DNA of 64,000 nt from Galerina marginata (lineage: Eukaryota; Basidiomycota; Agaricomycetes; Agaricales; Galerinaceae): the NCBI GenBank assembly GCA_023014335.1, contig JAECYW010000018.1, forward strand, positions 62,001 through 126,000, read 5' to 3'. This document shows, one piece after another, positions 49,685 through 60,148 of this stretch. A program made the translations under genes and the position numbers. How positions within the stretch are numbered: position 1 is the stretch's first letter; every line of letters starts with the position of its first letter. The notes beneath the pieces were generated by a model. That model saw only the letters and a list, made by a program, of their open reading frames with translations. It had not been told where the DNA came from and did no database searches.

Positions 49685-51243
49685 TGTCAAACCAAAATGG
49701 CCAGCTGAGGCCCGTAAGTTTGAGGTAAGCTCGAGCTCGGTACCACTGTCCGAACGCTTGAGAGAAACTAACTACATGACACGTAGCATACCTAATGTAA
49801 ATTAAAGCTCCGCCCGGATATTTGGGGGCGAGCACCAAGTCAATTTCCGGCGTCACTTCCCCTTGTGAGCCTCTGAAAATCATCTAATATACTTCCCCTG
49901 GCCTCCGATTCCCAATCTCATGAGATCCCAAATTATGCAATCCACGCCATGAGCTTACCCCCAAATTAGCCTGTTCTTTTCTTTTTTCCTTCTCCTTCTC
50001 CTTCCCCTTCTTCTTCTTCTTCCGACACCTTCCCCTCTCCAAACTTGAGCCTGAACCTGAACTAGCATCCGAATCTGAACTTGCCTGGGACTCGGGACAG
50101 AAACGACTGATGTGCCCGGGCTTATTGCAATTCCAGCACCGGTGTGGTCCAGTGTTCCCTTTCGATCCTGATCCCAATCCCGATACCTTTCCCCTTGCAA
50201 GTAGGGTCTTTTCCTCCTCCTTGATCTCCCCCCCCCTTATTCCCTCGTCGCATCTCGTCATTGAGAAGCCGATCCACAACATATTCAAGGGTCAAATCCT
50301 GGGGTGACGTCGAATCCAAGGAAATAACAAAGGACTCATATGAGTCGTCCAATCTGTTCATAAGTGCCAAAATCTGATCTTCATCCGAAACCACAACGCC
50401 AATTGCCACCAGTTGAAAAGCAGCATGCTTAACACAACCAATCCAGGTCGCCATCAATTCCTTCTCGTCCTTGACCAGACGCAGAAATTTCCTCCGTAAC
50501 GCGAGCCTCGTTGCCAATCCATGTGCAACATGAATCCCTGCAAGCATATCCCGTATGGCCTTTGGGTCCCTCAAAAGCAGGAAGTGGTCCAATTGCGAGT
50601 CCATAACCCTCGCAATAATCTCTGACCTTGCTTCCAATATTTTCTTCACCAGCTGATTTGCTAACCACTGCGCACGGGCAGCCTCAACCTCTGCATCCAA
50701 CTTTCCATCTATATCCTCCTCAAACGCAATCACCAACCACAAATCCCACCTGACGAGCTCAGCCTCCATGTGTAGCACCCAGTAGTGATAGTTTGTGTCA
50801 CCTAGTGGCTCGAAATGAATAGTGCGGGGCTCCGCTGCTGCCGCCATTTTTGTAGTCACAGCCTTCGGCGCCATGAGAGATCCCCTGGAACAGGTAACAG
50901 CAGAGATAAGATAAAAACCAGGGCGGACACAACTGTCAATGCCCGAAACAACCGAGTGGGGCTCTTGACCAAACCCCAAGACAGCAACTCAACAACCAGA
51001 CGTGTTGCGAGTGCGAGTGACAGTCCACGCCAGGAAGCCGACCGATCCTGGGTGACGGTAACAAGTTTAAAGTGTTCGTGTCGAACCAAAACGGCCAGCC
51101 GAGGCCTGTAAGTTTGAGGTAAGCTTGGTACCACTGTCCGAATGCTTGAGAAAAACTAACTACATGACATGTAGTGTACCTAATGTAAATTAAAACTCTG
51201 CCCAGATATTCGGGGGCGAGCGCCAAGTCAATTTCCGGCGTCA
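49685..51243 (-). mobile_element. Gag-only LTR retrotransposon
   Basis: LTRs at 49685-49855 and 51080-51243 begin TG and end CA, and 5-bp target duplications CAAAC flank the whole (49680-49684 and 51244-51248). The element is only 1559 bp and carries a Copia-like gag on the minus strand but no protease, integrase or reverse transcriptase. It must have moved with help from another element. LTRs differ by one 6-bp indel and 15 substitutions, all transitions. Confidence 0.9.
49884..50874 (-). CDS. gag: Copia-type Gag protein of the LTR element (one frame break)
   Basis: Retroelement capsid precursor. The start MAPKAVTTKMAAAAEPRT is at 50874. The body follows the Copia gag pattern: FEPLGDTNYHYWVLHMEAEL, LLRDPKAIRDML, EKELMATWIGCVK, LMNRLDDSYESFVISLD. 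A CCHC zinc knuckle C-x2-C-x4-H-x4-C (CWNCNKPGHISRFC) follows, then a basic K/R-rich tail. A frame change falls in a long run of G (C on + strand, about 50228-50238) just before the zinc knuckle. It may be a homopolymer error, a mutation or slippage. Otherwise open, despite clear age in the LTRs. Confidence 0.8.
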
Positions 51244-51248
51244 CAAAC

Positions 51249-51850
51249 CACAGACCAAACCGAAAATTAGGTCACGGGTTTGGAACTCCCAGGGACCGGT
51301 CTGAACTGGTCTGACCACAGTCTCCCTGTGGTTTCTATCCCGAAATGGAAGGAAAACCATAGATGCTCAATTTCTTGTGTTTTTGGCATCCCTACACCTT
51401 GAAACTCTGTGTTTTATCTCTAAATGTATGTTAGCACCTGTTCATGGCAAGAAATTATTGTGAATTGTGCTATAGCCCGCCCTTACAATATTTTTTGAAT
51501 TTTTGGCTTTGTCACATTGATGTGACAGGTGCACGGAGCGTCACGCTGACCGTGACTCAGACAGAGAATTTGCAAAGTCGCTGGTTTCCACATCAAGCAC
51601 CAGAATATATTGACCAAAAGCTGTTTATAATCACTTGTAGACCCTATGTAAAGCAAATAGAAGTGCTATTTAATCAGGATGGTTATTATTTTAGATGTTA
51701 TTGTGATATCATATCTCAAGTGTACCAAATATAGACACCCCAGGCTTGAACCACTGGTCTGTCAGTTCATCAGGGTCCAGCCTAGTCTGGTTTTCCAAAT
51801 CGAGCAAAAACCGTTCAAACCAGACCCTGACCGGACCGAGCAGGACTTCG
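51249..51850. other. Right-hand interior of the hAT-like element
   Basis: Non-coding. Short frames at 51444-51734 are not protein-like. Confidence 0.5.
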
Positions 51851-51883
51851 GCAACACTAGTGTCTGGTCAGATACCACGTGTT

Positions 51884-53029
51884 ACAAGTTCTTACGTAGT
51901 AAAAGAACTTGTTTTCCGGCCTGCATAGCAGGCAGAAATGGTTTCTAATGCAAACATTCGAAATTCTCCCACTCATACAGTGACCCTGCATGGTTTCTGT
52001 ATCTCAGCCATTACTGGGCCAATTTTGATGATCTTGGTATTAAAAATTCTCAAAAATCAGGGCCTTCCTGGTCACGTGCCCAGTTGATTTTAGGCTTGCT
52101 AGAATTGCCTCATTTTTCTGCCTTTTTTGAGTATAAGATCATCCCAATTGGTTCAGATTTGCAATAAGAAACTTGTAACAAGATTAGTTCATATGTTGCT
52201 TAGTTTTTATCAGATTGCCTTGAAACAAAGTGTGTAATTATCAGAAATATCAGGGCTAAAATATCGTGTCACATGCGTATTGTCACATCCTTATGTGACT
52301 TACCAAATGCGGAATATTGTTGAAAACACAGTAAATAAGCTATATTGAGAGATTTTAAAGACATTAAAATAAAATAAAAATACTGATAATGTTTTTTTTA
52401 CCTAAGAGATGGTCTGTGCACACATATCACATGACATATCCCTGAGAATATTTTGGTCCAAGTTGGTGCATTACCAAATCCAAGGCAATTGCACAAAGTC
52501 CTGCTGTGAGTTTGATTATATAAGCTTCTAGAACATTATTTCCATGTTATTTGGTCATGTTTTGCAATGTTTGGTGTGCCTTTTATGGGTTATCCAGTCA
52601 GTTTAACACCAATTTTCGGATTTTCACCAAGTTGAGCTGACTGTTTGCCTGATTTGCACACCATGACATCATTGCAAAACATATGTAAATACTTGTACAT
52701 TATTCTAGATTGGTCTGGGCAACACATTTTAGCATATCTAGCTCACTGAAATCTGCTTTAAGTGTAAATTCACACAAATTTACGCTTTTTGGGTTGTGTG
52801 AACAGGTCACATGACCTAATCATCCCTGAATACACATGCCACATGAAAGCCCTGATTTTTACAAATTTTTTGATACCAAGATCATCAAAATTGGCCTAGT
52901 AATGGCTGAGATACAGAAACCATGCAGGGTCACAGTATGAGTGGGAGAATTTTGAATGATTGTGTTAGGAACCATTTCTGCCTGCTATGCAGGCCGGAAA
53001 ACAAGTTCTTTTACTATGTAAGAACTTGT
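51884..53029. mobile_element. Foldback-type element F1
   Basis: Long inverted ends of about 250 bp beginning ACAAGTTCTTACGTAGTAAA, each with an inner hairpin CCGGCCTGCATAGCAGGC, and a non-coding AT-rich centre. The very tip is itself a hairpin (ACAAGTTCTT...AAGAACTTGT). No clear target duplication. Shares its arms with the elements at 57628-59101 and 61810-62198. Confidence 0.75.
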
Positions 53030-54059
53030 AATCTAACCCTAACTTAGGTTTTTAAACTCAAAATCTAAAAATACTTGTGGCCAAAAAAAGTGACTGGACA
53101 CCCAGGTTTGAGTACAACGGCTACATCATTTTCTTTATTTTCGGTAGGTGTATAGACATTATTGGGCGTAGTAGATTCCCAAAATTTCATAAAGTTGGGA
53201 TGAAATCTGATGGAGAATAATGGTTATACCTCCTTCTGCAAAATTTAATAATCTTTTTCAGAGCTCATGCTTTTCAGAGGACATAGACATGCATATTTGA
53301 AGCCCGGGACAAGTTGAATTAAGTTTATATGTACATTTTTCAAAGAGATATGCACACTTCAGTGAACCCCTACATAGTACCCTTTAGGGTGGTTAATTCC
53401 TGATAGCATACCCAACCTAAAGGGTGCCCAAATATAAGTTCCGGGAACATATTTTCACTTCATAACATGTGTTAGAAAGGAAATATATATCAATACGCAA
53501 ATGTAATGATATATATTTAGATAAGATATATATCTGTTATAAACATATTTATGCTTCCCAAACATATTTTTCATTGTCACATTAGGTGTCAGGGGTCCTA
53601 AAGTTAAAAAATTGCCCTGGGGCTCCCAAAAATAGTTACTGCCTTGCTACAATACCATTATAGCTAGATAATAGTCATATACACCCCTTGTATTGAAATA
53701 TTGGGGAAATTTAATCAATACTTGCGTATAATTAAATATTCTAATTCTGTGCACTATTACTCTACTGTAAATGCATTTTTGTTAAATCCCATAGTATAAT
53801 GATAGTGTGTTGCAAGAAGCTAACTTTGACAAAGTAGAGATTGTCATGGGTACAGCAACCTGCACACATTGGGGTGTGGGTTTTGTCAGGGTACAGGTAT
53901 GGGTAGGCATTTTTGTACTTTACAAAAACCCATACCCATGACAAGGATTAGCAGGTCAGGCACAGAGATTGAACTAGGTGCTTAATTAGCAAGGGTTATC
54001 TATGCAATTTTCTAGTCAGTACAATACCCTAAGATGGAATATAAATGGAAGTAACTTGG
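53030..54059. other. AT-rich gene-free stretch
   Basis: No gene. Includes TATATATC-rich runs around 53480-53560 and unassigned low-complexity sequence. Confidence 0.4.
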
Positions 54060-55535
54060 AGAAATGTCATGATCCAATCCCAAGTCCTTCACTTCTATGG
54101 TTCTGATTCCAAAGTGTTCTTCATTCCGGCCGGAATGCAGACGGACACTCTTTGTTCTACTTCTCAGAATCATTCATTCCTTCCCACACAATCCTCATGT
54201 TAACCTCATCTTGGTAAGGCTCCGGTTCCAAGGCTTCTTTCTGTACTATATCTTACCATGGTCTTCCTGAGTTGCAGAGTTGCAGAGTTGGGGACAACTT
54301 CACTTTTATATTTAAAGACTTGGAATTACACCTTAAATCTTCAGTCTGAATATTAGTTTATTCACCTGCATAACCTTACTTCTCATTGCTCTCAATCTAT
54401 CTAAGTTGTTCACTTCTGAGATATGCCTTAGGGCAAGGTGCTCACCTTTTGGTCTCCAAACCATAAATTGGGGCACATTGTTAAGCTAGGCACAGTTCAT
54501 AGCTGAGGCCAAAGCCCTGTCTGTCTGGTTCCGTGTTTTGCGTTCCGTCAGAATCTTGGAGTCTCGGAATGTCAGTTCTAAGTCCCATTGTTCCAACTTT
54601 TTGTTTCTAACATTTTTGACATTCCAGATGGAAATTGGATGAACAACTTCTGTTACTCACCTCAGAACAATTTATTTTCTCCACTCTTGTCCTCATGTTA
54701 TCCTCATGTTGGTAAGGATTAGATCCCAAGGCTCCTTTCCACAGTATATCTTACTGAGGTCTTCCTGAGTTTCGGAGTTGTGGAGTCGGGGACAACTCTG
54801 CTCTTATATTTAAAGACTTGTAATTATGTCTTAGAGAATCAGTCTGAATATTAGTTTATCCACCTGTATAACCTCTGCATCTCATCATTCTTATATCTCT
54901 AAGAGTCTGTTCGGTATCCATTATTCGGGCAAATATGAATATGAATATGAATATGAATATGATGGCATCTGCATCATTCCCATAGGCCTGAATTGGGTTT
55001 GATCCATCAATCTCCCATGTCACGTCAAATTCCAGTACATCTTCTCTGACAGTTGAGCTCATCGTGTGCAGCGGTGAGCTTGTTTTTAACGTCATTCCCT
55101 GCCTGTAAGTTGGTGCTTAATCACAATTGGGTTATAAATGTATAATCAAGATTATTTGTGGCTCTAATTTACTCTTGTTGTATAGCTATTGTATACTATT
55201 CACGAGAGCGGGATGAGGCAGGATGAGAGGCAGGAAGCAGAGCGGGCGTCGGCAGTATGATCAGGGACTGTCAGTGCCTAAACCTGTCAGAGTTTTTTCA
55301 ATTTGGCCTTGTGGGAATCCTTGGACTAAATCAGCTCCCATCAAATCTATATTCATATTTATATTCAAACTGAGAAATGGATACCGAACAGACTCCTAAG
55401 TTGTTCACTTCTGAAATACGCCTTAGGGTAAGGTGCTGACTTTCTGGTCTCCCAACCATAAATTGGAGCATGTCATTAGGCTAGGCATAGTTCATAGCTG
55501 AGGCCAAAGCTCTGTCCATCTGTTTCTTTGTGTCA
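54060..55535. repeat. Direct duplication of a ~500-bp non-coding block
   Basis: Copy A spans about 54060-54560 and copy B about 54600-55535. Shared blocks include TATATTTAAAGACTTG, CAGTCTGAATATTAGTTTAT and GGCACAGTTCATAGCTGAGG (B: GGCATAGTTC...). Copy B is interrupted by the 493-bp insertion at 54903-55395. No coding potential. Confidence 0.7.
54903..55395. mobile_element. PIF/Harbinger-like MITE, 493 bp
   Basis: Terminal inverted repeats GAGTCTGTTCGGTATCCAT and ATGGATACCGAACAGACTC, flanked by CTAA on both sides (54899-54902 and 55396-55399). Copy A of the host duplication shows the empty site. TIR style and the short TAA-containing duplication fit PIF/Harbinger. A six-base microsatellite (ATGAAT)n lies just inside the left end at 54932-54962. 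Confidence 0.8.
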
Positions 55536-55559
55536 AATATGCACCATACTTTGTCTGGC

Positions 55560-56010
55560 ATATTTTTTGTCAAAAAAATAAGCTACTGACATATATATTA
55601 TCCACTTTCAAACATATATTAATTGTTTGCAAAACATATGTTTCCAACTTAGAACATATGTTACCCAGTGCAATAATATGTTCTGTCTATGAAATATATA
55701 TAAAGGGCCTTAGAATATATTTACAGACATATTTTTCTGCTGGAAACATATATTCAAACATATCAACATATATCCCAAAGGCCATAATATATATTTTCTC
55801 ATTTAGAATATATTTCACTCACTACAGACATATATTTGTAGCATAAAACATATTTTAATGGTTCACAGATATATATTTGTGACATAGAACATGTAATAAA
55901 GACCGTCAAATATATATTCCAGAGGCTCTTATATATGTTTCTACCTTAAAATATGTTTCCAACTCAGACATATATTTAGACTTGAGAATATATATTCCTG
56001 GCTAGTCCAT
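55560..56010. repeat. Irregular CATATAT-rich array
   Basis: About 450 bp in which ACATATAT/AATATATA motifs recur every 20-45 bp with unique sequence between them. A degenerate satellite or scaffold-type AT element. No gene. Confidence 0.5.
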
Positions 56011-56308
56011 AAAGTTTACCTCAATGCATGTCTCAGTGCCAGTCACATAAAGATATATAGCCCTTGAATATTCCAATGCCATTTTTCATTCTTAAAAGAA
56101 CATTAGAGCAGGAGAACAGGCATATAAAGCTTTGAAAAGCTACATTTAGGCAGAAAAATATTTTTTCCCAATTATACATCACAGTAGAGAACTATTCTAA
56201 TTGGCTGATACATGGATAAAGGCAGGATAACAGGCTCCCAAATCTCAACTATAGCAACAGGATAGTCCCAAGTAATCCAAAGAGTGAAGTGATTGGGCAG
56301 TTAGTCAA

Positions 56309-56448
56309 AAAGAGAAAAGACAGGACAGTCTAAAATAGACCAAAGAGAGAAAGGACAGAAAAGTCTAACATAGACCAAAGGGAAAAATGACAGGACAGTC
56401 TAAAATAGACCAAAGGGAGAAAAGACAGGACAGTCTACACAAGACCAA
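56309..56448. repeat. Short tandem repeat, four ~36-bp units
   Basis: Four units built on GACAGGACAGTCTAAAATAG then ACCAAAGGGAGAAA, with a few substitutions. Non-coding. Confidence 0.7.
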
Positions 56449-56608
56449 AGCAAGTAGCAAATACAGAGTAAAATAGAAAACACCACAATCAGAGGAACAT
56501 ACTACTAAGAAAATCAAGAGACCAATGACACTATATACAAGGCAAAAAGCAAATATGGACACATGAGTAGCTGCCAAACCAGGTTATCAACACAAACCAC
56601 AGAATGAC

Positions 56609-57598
56609 TTAGTCAGAACGAAAGACCTCATTGCTAGGACCTGCCTGACCATCCCGCAATCCTCTAGCCATATAATAGTTGGGATTGAACTGAGCAGCTT
56701 CTGACTGAGATTGAGCATGCGAGGGTAAACGATGACCAGCTGGTCTTGACGATTGAGCCACAGGTTCACGAGGATGTCTGGAAGGCACATAGGTTACAGG
56801 CCCAGTCGGAAGGGAGGCAGGTTGGACCCGTACTACAGGATGGTGAGGTGGGAGGCGATGTGAGGATCGGGGCTGGTTAGAGTGAGGAAGTTGGCAATAG
56901 AAAGCCTCTGAAGAGACAACACGAGACTGAGCAGGTACACCAAGAGATTGATAGGCTGAGCGGCCCATTTCACCCCGATAGGGAATTGGGATATCGTTTC
57001 CCAACTCAGCAGGCCGGCGGTGATCATCAACAACCCTCACTTCAGGATATTCACCATCTCCAATGATCTGGTAAGGTTTGTAGTAACCATCCCCAGCAGA
57101 GGGCTTGTCCAAACCAGCAGGCCGGCGAGCTTGGAGGTCTTTGAGAGCCCGTTGAAGCTTTGTTTCCTCCAAATCAAAGTCACTGTTGGAAGGATGCAGA
57201 GACCGGGGAGGAGTAACATCATCCTCAACGTCGAGGTGTTGAAAACGGTGAGGAGTAGGATCACGGAAGAAGGTGCGGGATGGTTGATGGTTGTGAATAA
57301 TCATGTCCTCGTTGAAGCGGACATGTGATACAGCCCCAACATTGGTAGGGGCAGTGGCAGGAGGTGGTGCGGTGGCAGGGACAGTGGTGGCAACACAAGT
57401 GGCAGTGGAGAACCTCTCTTGAGCCCTAAGCAATGGGGCAGACTGGGCAGGCTGGGCAGGCTTTTTTCCTTTGTTGCCCTTACAATCTTTGACCTGCAAG
57501 AGAGATCGACCGGTTAACGTGATGACCAGGCTAAGTTCCTGATAATTTGCAGAGTCTTCAGCAAGCTGCTGTTCCTCTAAAATAAGAGAAGTTAGCAA
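56609..57598 (-). pseudogene. 3' part of an interrupted gene, Pro/Ser-rich protein
   Basis: Minus-strand frame with an intron near 57490-57525 joins LAEDSANYQELSL to VKDCKGNKGKKPAQPAQ. The protein is proline- and basic-rich, with VSHVRFNEDMIIHNHQPS and FDLEETKLQRALKDLQARRP, and ends ...GPSNEVFRSD at 56609. It is continuous in direction and order with the 5' part at 59240-60138, so both are pieces of one gene split by the foldback insertion at 57628-59101. I do not recognise the family. It resembles high-copy repeat-borne genes of mushroom genomes, possibly part of a transposon cargo. Confidence 0.5.
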
Positions 57599-57627
57599 AC
57601 AAAGTATAAAAGCACAATAGACTTAGT

Positions 57628-59101
57628 CAGAGGCCATTGCTGCGCATGGCAAAAACAAGTTCTTACTTTGGGGTGAGTCAGTACCTAGAGACCTGTGATT
57701 AAATAACGCATGTTAAATAAGGAATTAAATAAATAAATGTTAAATAAGCAAATAATGGACAGTCCGCTCAATTCTGAACCGATTGGGATGATCTTATACT
57801 CAAAAAAAGCAGAAAAATGAGGCGGTTCTAACAAGCCTAATTGCGCCTGGTCACATGACCAGGAAGGCCCTGATTTTTACGATTTTTTTGATACCAAAAT
57901 CATAAAATTTGGCCCAGTAATGGCTGAGATACAGAAATCATGCAGGGTCACTATAGCAGTGGGAGAATTTCCATTGGTTTTGTTAGGAACCATTTCTGCC
58001 TGCTATGCAGGCCGGAAAACAAGTTCTTTTACTACGTAAGAACTTGTAACTTTACTACGTAAGAACTTGTAACTTTACTACGTAAGTTCTTACGTAGTAA
58101 AAGAACTTGTTTTCTACACTTGACAGCAGAAGGAAATGGTTCCTAACACAATTGTTCAAAATTCTCCCACTGCTATAGTGACCCTGCATAGTTTCTGTAT
58201 CTCTAGTGTTTGGAAGTCCGGTCCGGTCTGGTCTTTGACCCCCCAGAGGCCTGGACCAAGACCGGGACCGGTCTGCATCGGTCCTAAGACTGCAAAAGAC
58301 TGCACAAAACCGGAAAAGACCAAGACCGCGGTCTTTTGCAGTCCTAAGACTGGTCTTGGTACTAGTTATTTAAAACAGGTTGTAAGCTGTATTTACATGA
58401 AAAATGTTAAATATATCACTCAGTAGACTTAATTGAATACTAGTTAGCTTTAAAACAAGCCCAAGAACGTAAAAATCCATGAAGAATTGACAGAGAAATA
58501 AAATAATTAGAAACTATCTACTGTTTTTCGAAGAATTTTACAGAATTTTACATTTTCTACTGTAACTTTGTCAGTTTTCAACTGATTGAGACGTTCTTGG
58601 GTGCGTTTTAAAGCATATATATTGGGGTACAAAAGACCGGTCTTAACCAATGAGACCGGTCCACCAAGACCGGTCTTTTTGCGGTCTTTCAATCTCAAAA
58701 ACCAAAAGACCGGACTGCTGGTCCGGTCTTTTTCCGGTCCAGTCCGGTCTGGTTGCGGTCTTTTCCCAGTCTTGAGACTGGACTTACAAACACTATGTAT
58801 CTCAGCCATTACTGGGCCAAATTTTATGATTTTGGTATCAAAAAAATCGTAAAAATCAGGGCCTTCCTGGTCATGTGACCAGGCGCAATTAGGCTTGTTA
58901 GAACCGCCTCATTTTTCTGCTTTTTTTGAGTATAAGATCATCCCAATCGGTTCAGAATTGAGCGGACTGTCCATTATTTGCTTATTTAACATTTATTTAT
59001 TTAATTCCTTATTTAACATGCGTTATTTAATCACAGGTCTCTAGGTACTGACTCACCCCAAAGTAAGAACTTGTTTTTGCCATGCACAGCAATGGCCTCT
59101 G
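57628..59101. mobile_element. Foldback element F2: palindromic dimer with nested hAT MITE
   Basis: Outer ends CAGAGGCCATTGCTG-x-GCATGG are inverted copies of each other, and two arms of about 420 bp meet at 58030-58100 in repeated ACTACGTAAGAACTTGTAAC units. Each arm is one copy of the single element at 61810-62198, so F2 is a head-to-head dimer. The right arm carries hAT MITE copy 2 (58204-58795). Confidence 0.8.
58204..58795 (-). mobile_element. hAT-type MITE copy 2, 592 bp
   Basis: Same 592-bp element as 48731-49322, inverted. Perfect 8-bp target duplication TGTATCTC at 58196-58203 and 58796-58803. It lies inside the right arm of the foldback element, and the left arm shows the uninterrupted sequence. 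So it is a later insertion than the foldback dimer. Confidence 0.92.
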
Positions 59102-59239
59102 AACAAGTATCCTCCTGCAATGCCAGCTCGTCAAGCTTGGCAGCTATCTCAGAGGCAAAGGCCTCTCGTTCTTCCTTTGTGGTCAATGCAGGGTCCGTGC
59201 AGGCGCAATATAACTCGCGGGCGTGGCGGTTCCAGGCAG

Positions 59240-60138
59240 CCCCTGTTTGTTAACCAGATCAGAAAGGAATCAAAAATATTAAGAAGTTACTTATGTCGTT
59301 CTGCAATGTTGCCCTTGCCGACTGGTGGTGGGTTGGTAAGAGCAAGAACTTGCTGGAAGTAGTTCCACAGGTTTCCAGACCGTTTCCCCAGAACCTGATA
59401 CTCCATACTCCCATAGACACCTTGCAGGGCCGTGTTGTGTTCAAGCGCCATGGCTGAGACCTTGTTTGCAAATGCTCGGCTCACACACCGTGATTTTGCG
59501 ACTAATGCGTTCGGTGGGCGACCAGGCCGTGCATGTTGGGCCTCCGAGTCACTCGACAAGGGGTCATCTTCATCAACCTTGACCGCTTTGCCCTTTCCTT
59601 TATCTTGGCGGGGCTGGTTGACCGGAGTCTCATTGGAATCCACTCCTGAGTTGTGGACGGCTTTCCCTTTCGCGTTTTTCCTTTGCGTGCGGGCATGTGG
59701 AGTCGGGCTGGAGGGCACCACATCTTGTGCAAGGTCGTCGTCCTTGTCCTCGTCATCTTCCAAGGGTTTCCGACCAGCAGCATAATCACTTCCACTCAAA
59801 TCGGATTCGATTGGTGTTTCGGCATCGCGGGCGGCCAGGCGAGCCTTCTTTAGGAGGTCCTGGGTGAATTTGGACCCACCCCACTTCGAGGACTTGGCTT
59901 TCTGAGGCTCCAGTTGGTCCTGGTCCTCTGTTTCCATCTCCCTCCTCTCGTTGGTGTTGTTGTTGTTGTTGTTGTTGGAGAACAGATCCTTGATACCAAC
60001 ACCTGGCAAATGGGACACTGCGAGGTCATTGACTAGGACAGGGGCCTCAGCAGCACCGTTATCCACATCCATATCCCCCCCACCTTCCCCCTCTGCATTG
60101 TCATTGGACTTCTCTACCTCAGCGATTGCGTCTACAGC
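59240..60138 (-). pseudogene. 5' part of the interrupted gene
   Basis: Minus-strand exon 59287-60138 or from ATG 60072, then an intron to about 59242 and a second exon starting GAAWNRHARELYCACTDPAL. Features: Asn run (NNNNNNN, coded by an AAC repeat), acidic KPLEDDEDKDDDLAQD, KGKGKAVKVDEDDPLSSDSE, and a conserved-looking end KSRCVSRAFANKVSAMALEH and QVLGKRSGNLWNYFQQVLAL. The second exon runs into the foldback element after LDELALQEDTC. An in-frame stop just upstream of 60138, where LINE sequence begins, suggests the 5' end is also cut. Family unknown. Confidence 0.5.
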
Positions 60139-60148
60139 CTCGAGTCAT

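Larger units (their letters stand above)
49649..51859. mobile_element. hAT-like element containing a nested LTR retrotransposon
   Basis: Terminal inverted repeats TAGTGTTGCC...GGCAACACTA with perfect 8-bp target duplications GTGTCTGG at 49641-49648 and 51860-51867. Removing the nested LTR element leaves about 650 bp, so the host element is also a non-autonomous, MITE-like hAT. Its interior carries ACCGGTCTGAACTGGTCTG motifs like the 592-bp family. Confidence 0.85.

Noticed and set aside
56309..56448. CRISPR-like repeat array
   Set aside because: Units are directly adjacent with no unique spacers, in a eukaryotic genome.
59954..59976. Microsatellite (GTT)n as a separate repeat feature
   Set aside because: It simply codes the Asn run of the interrupted gene.
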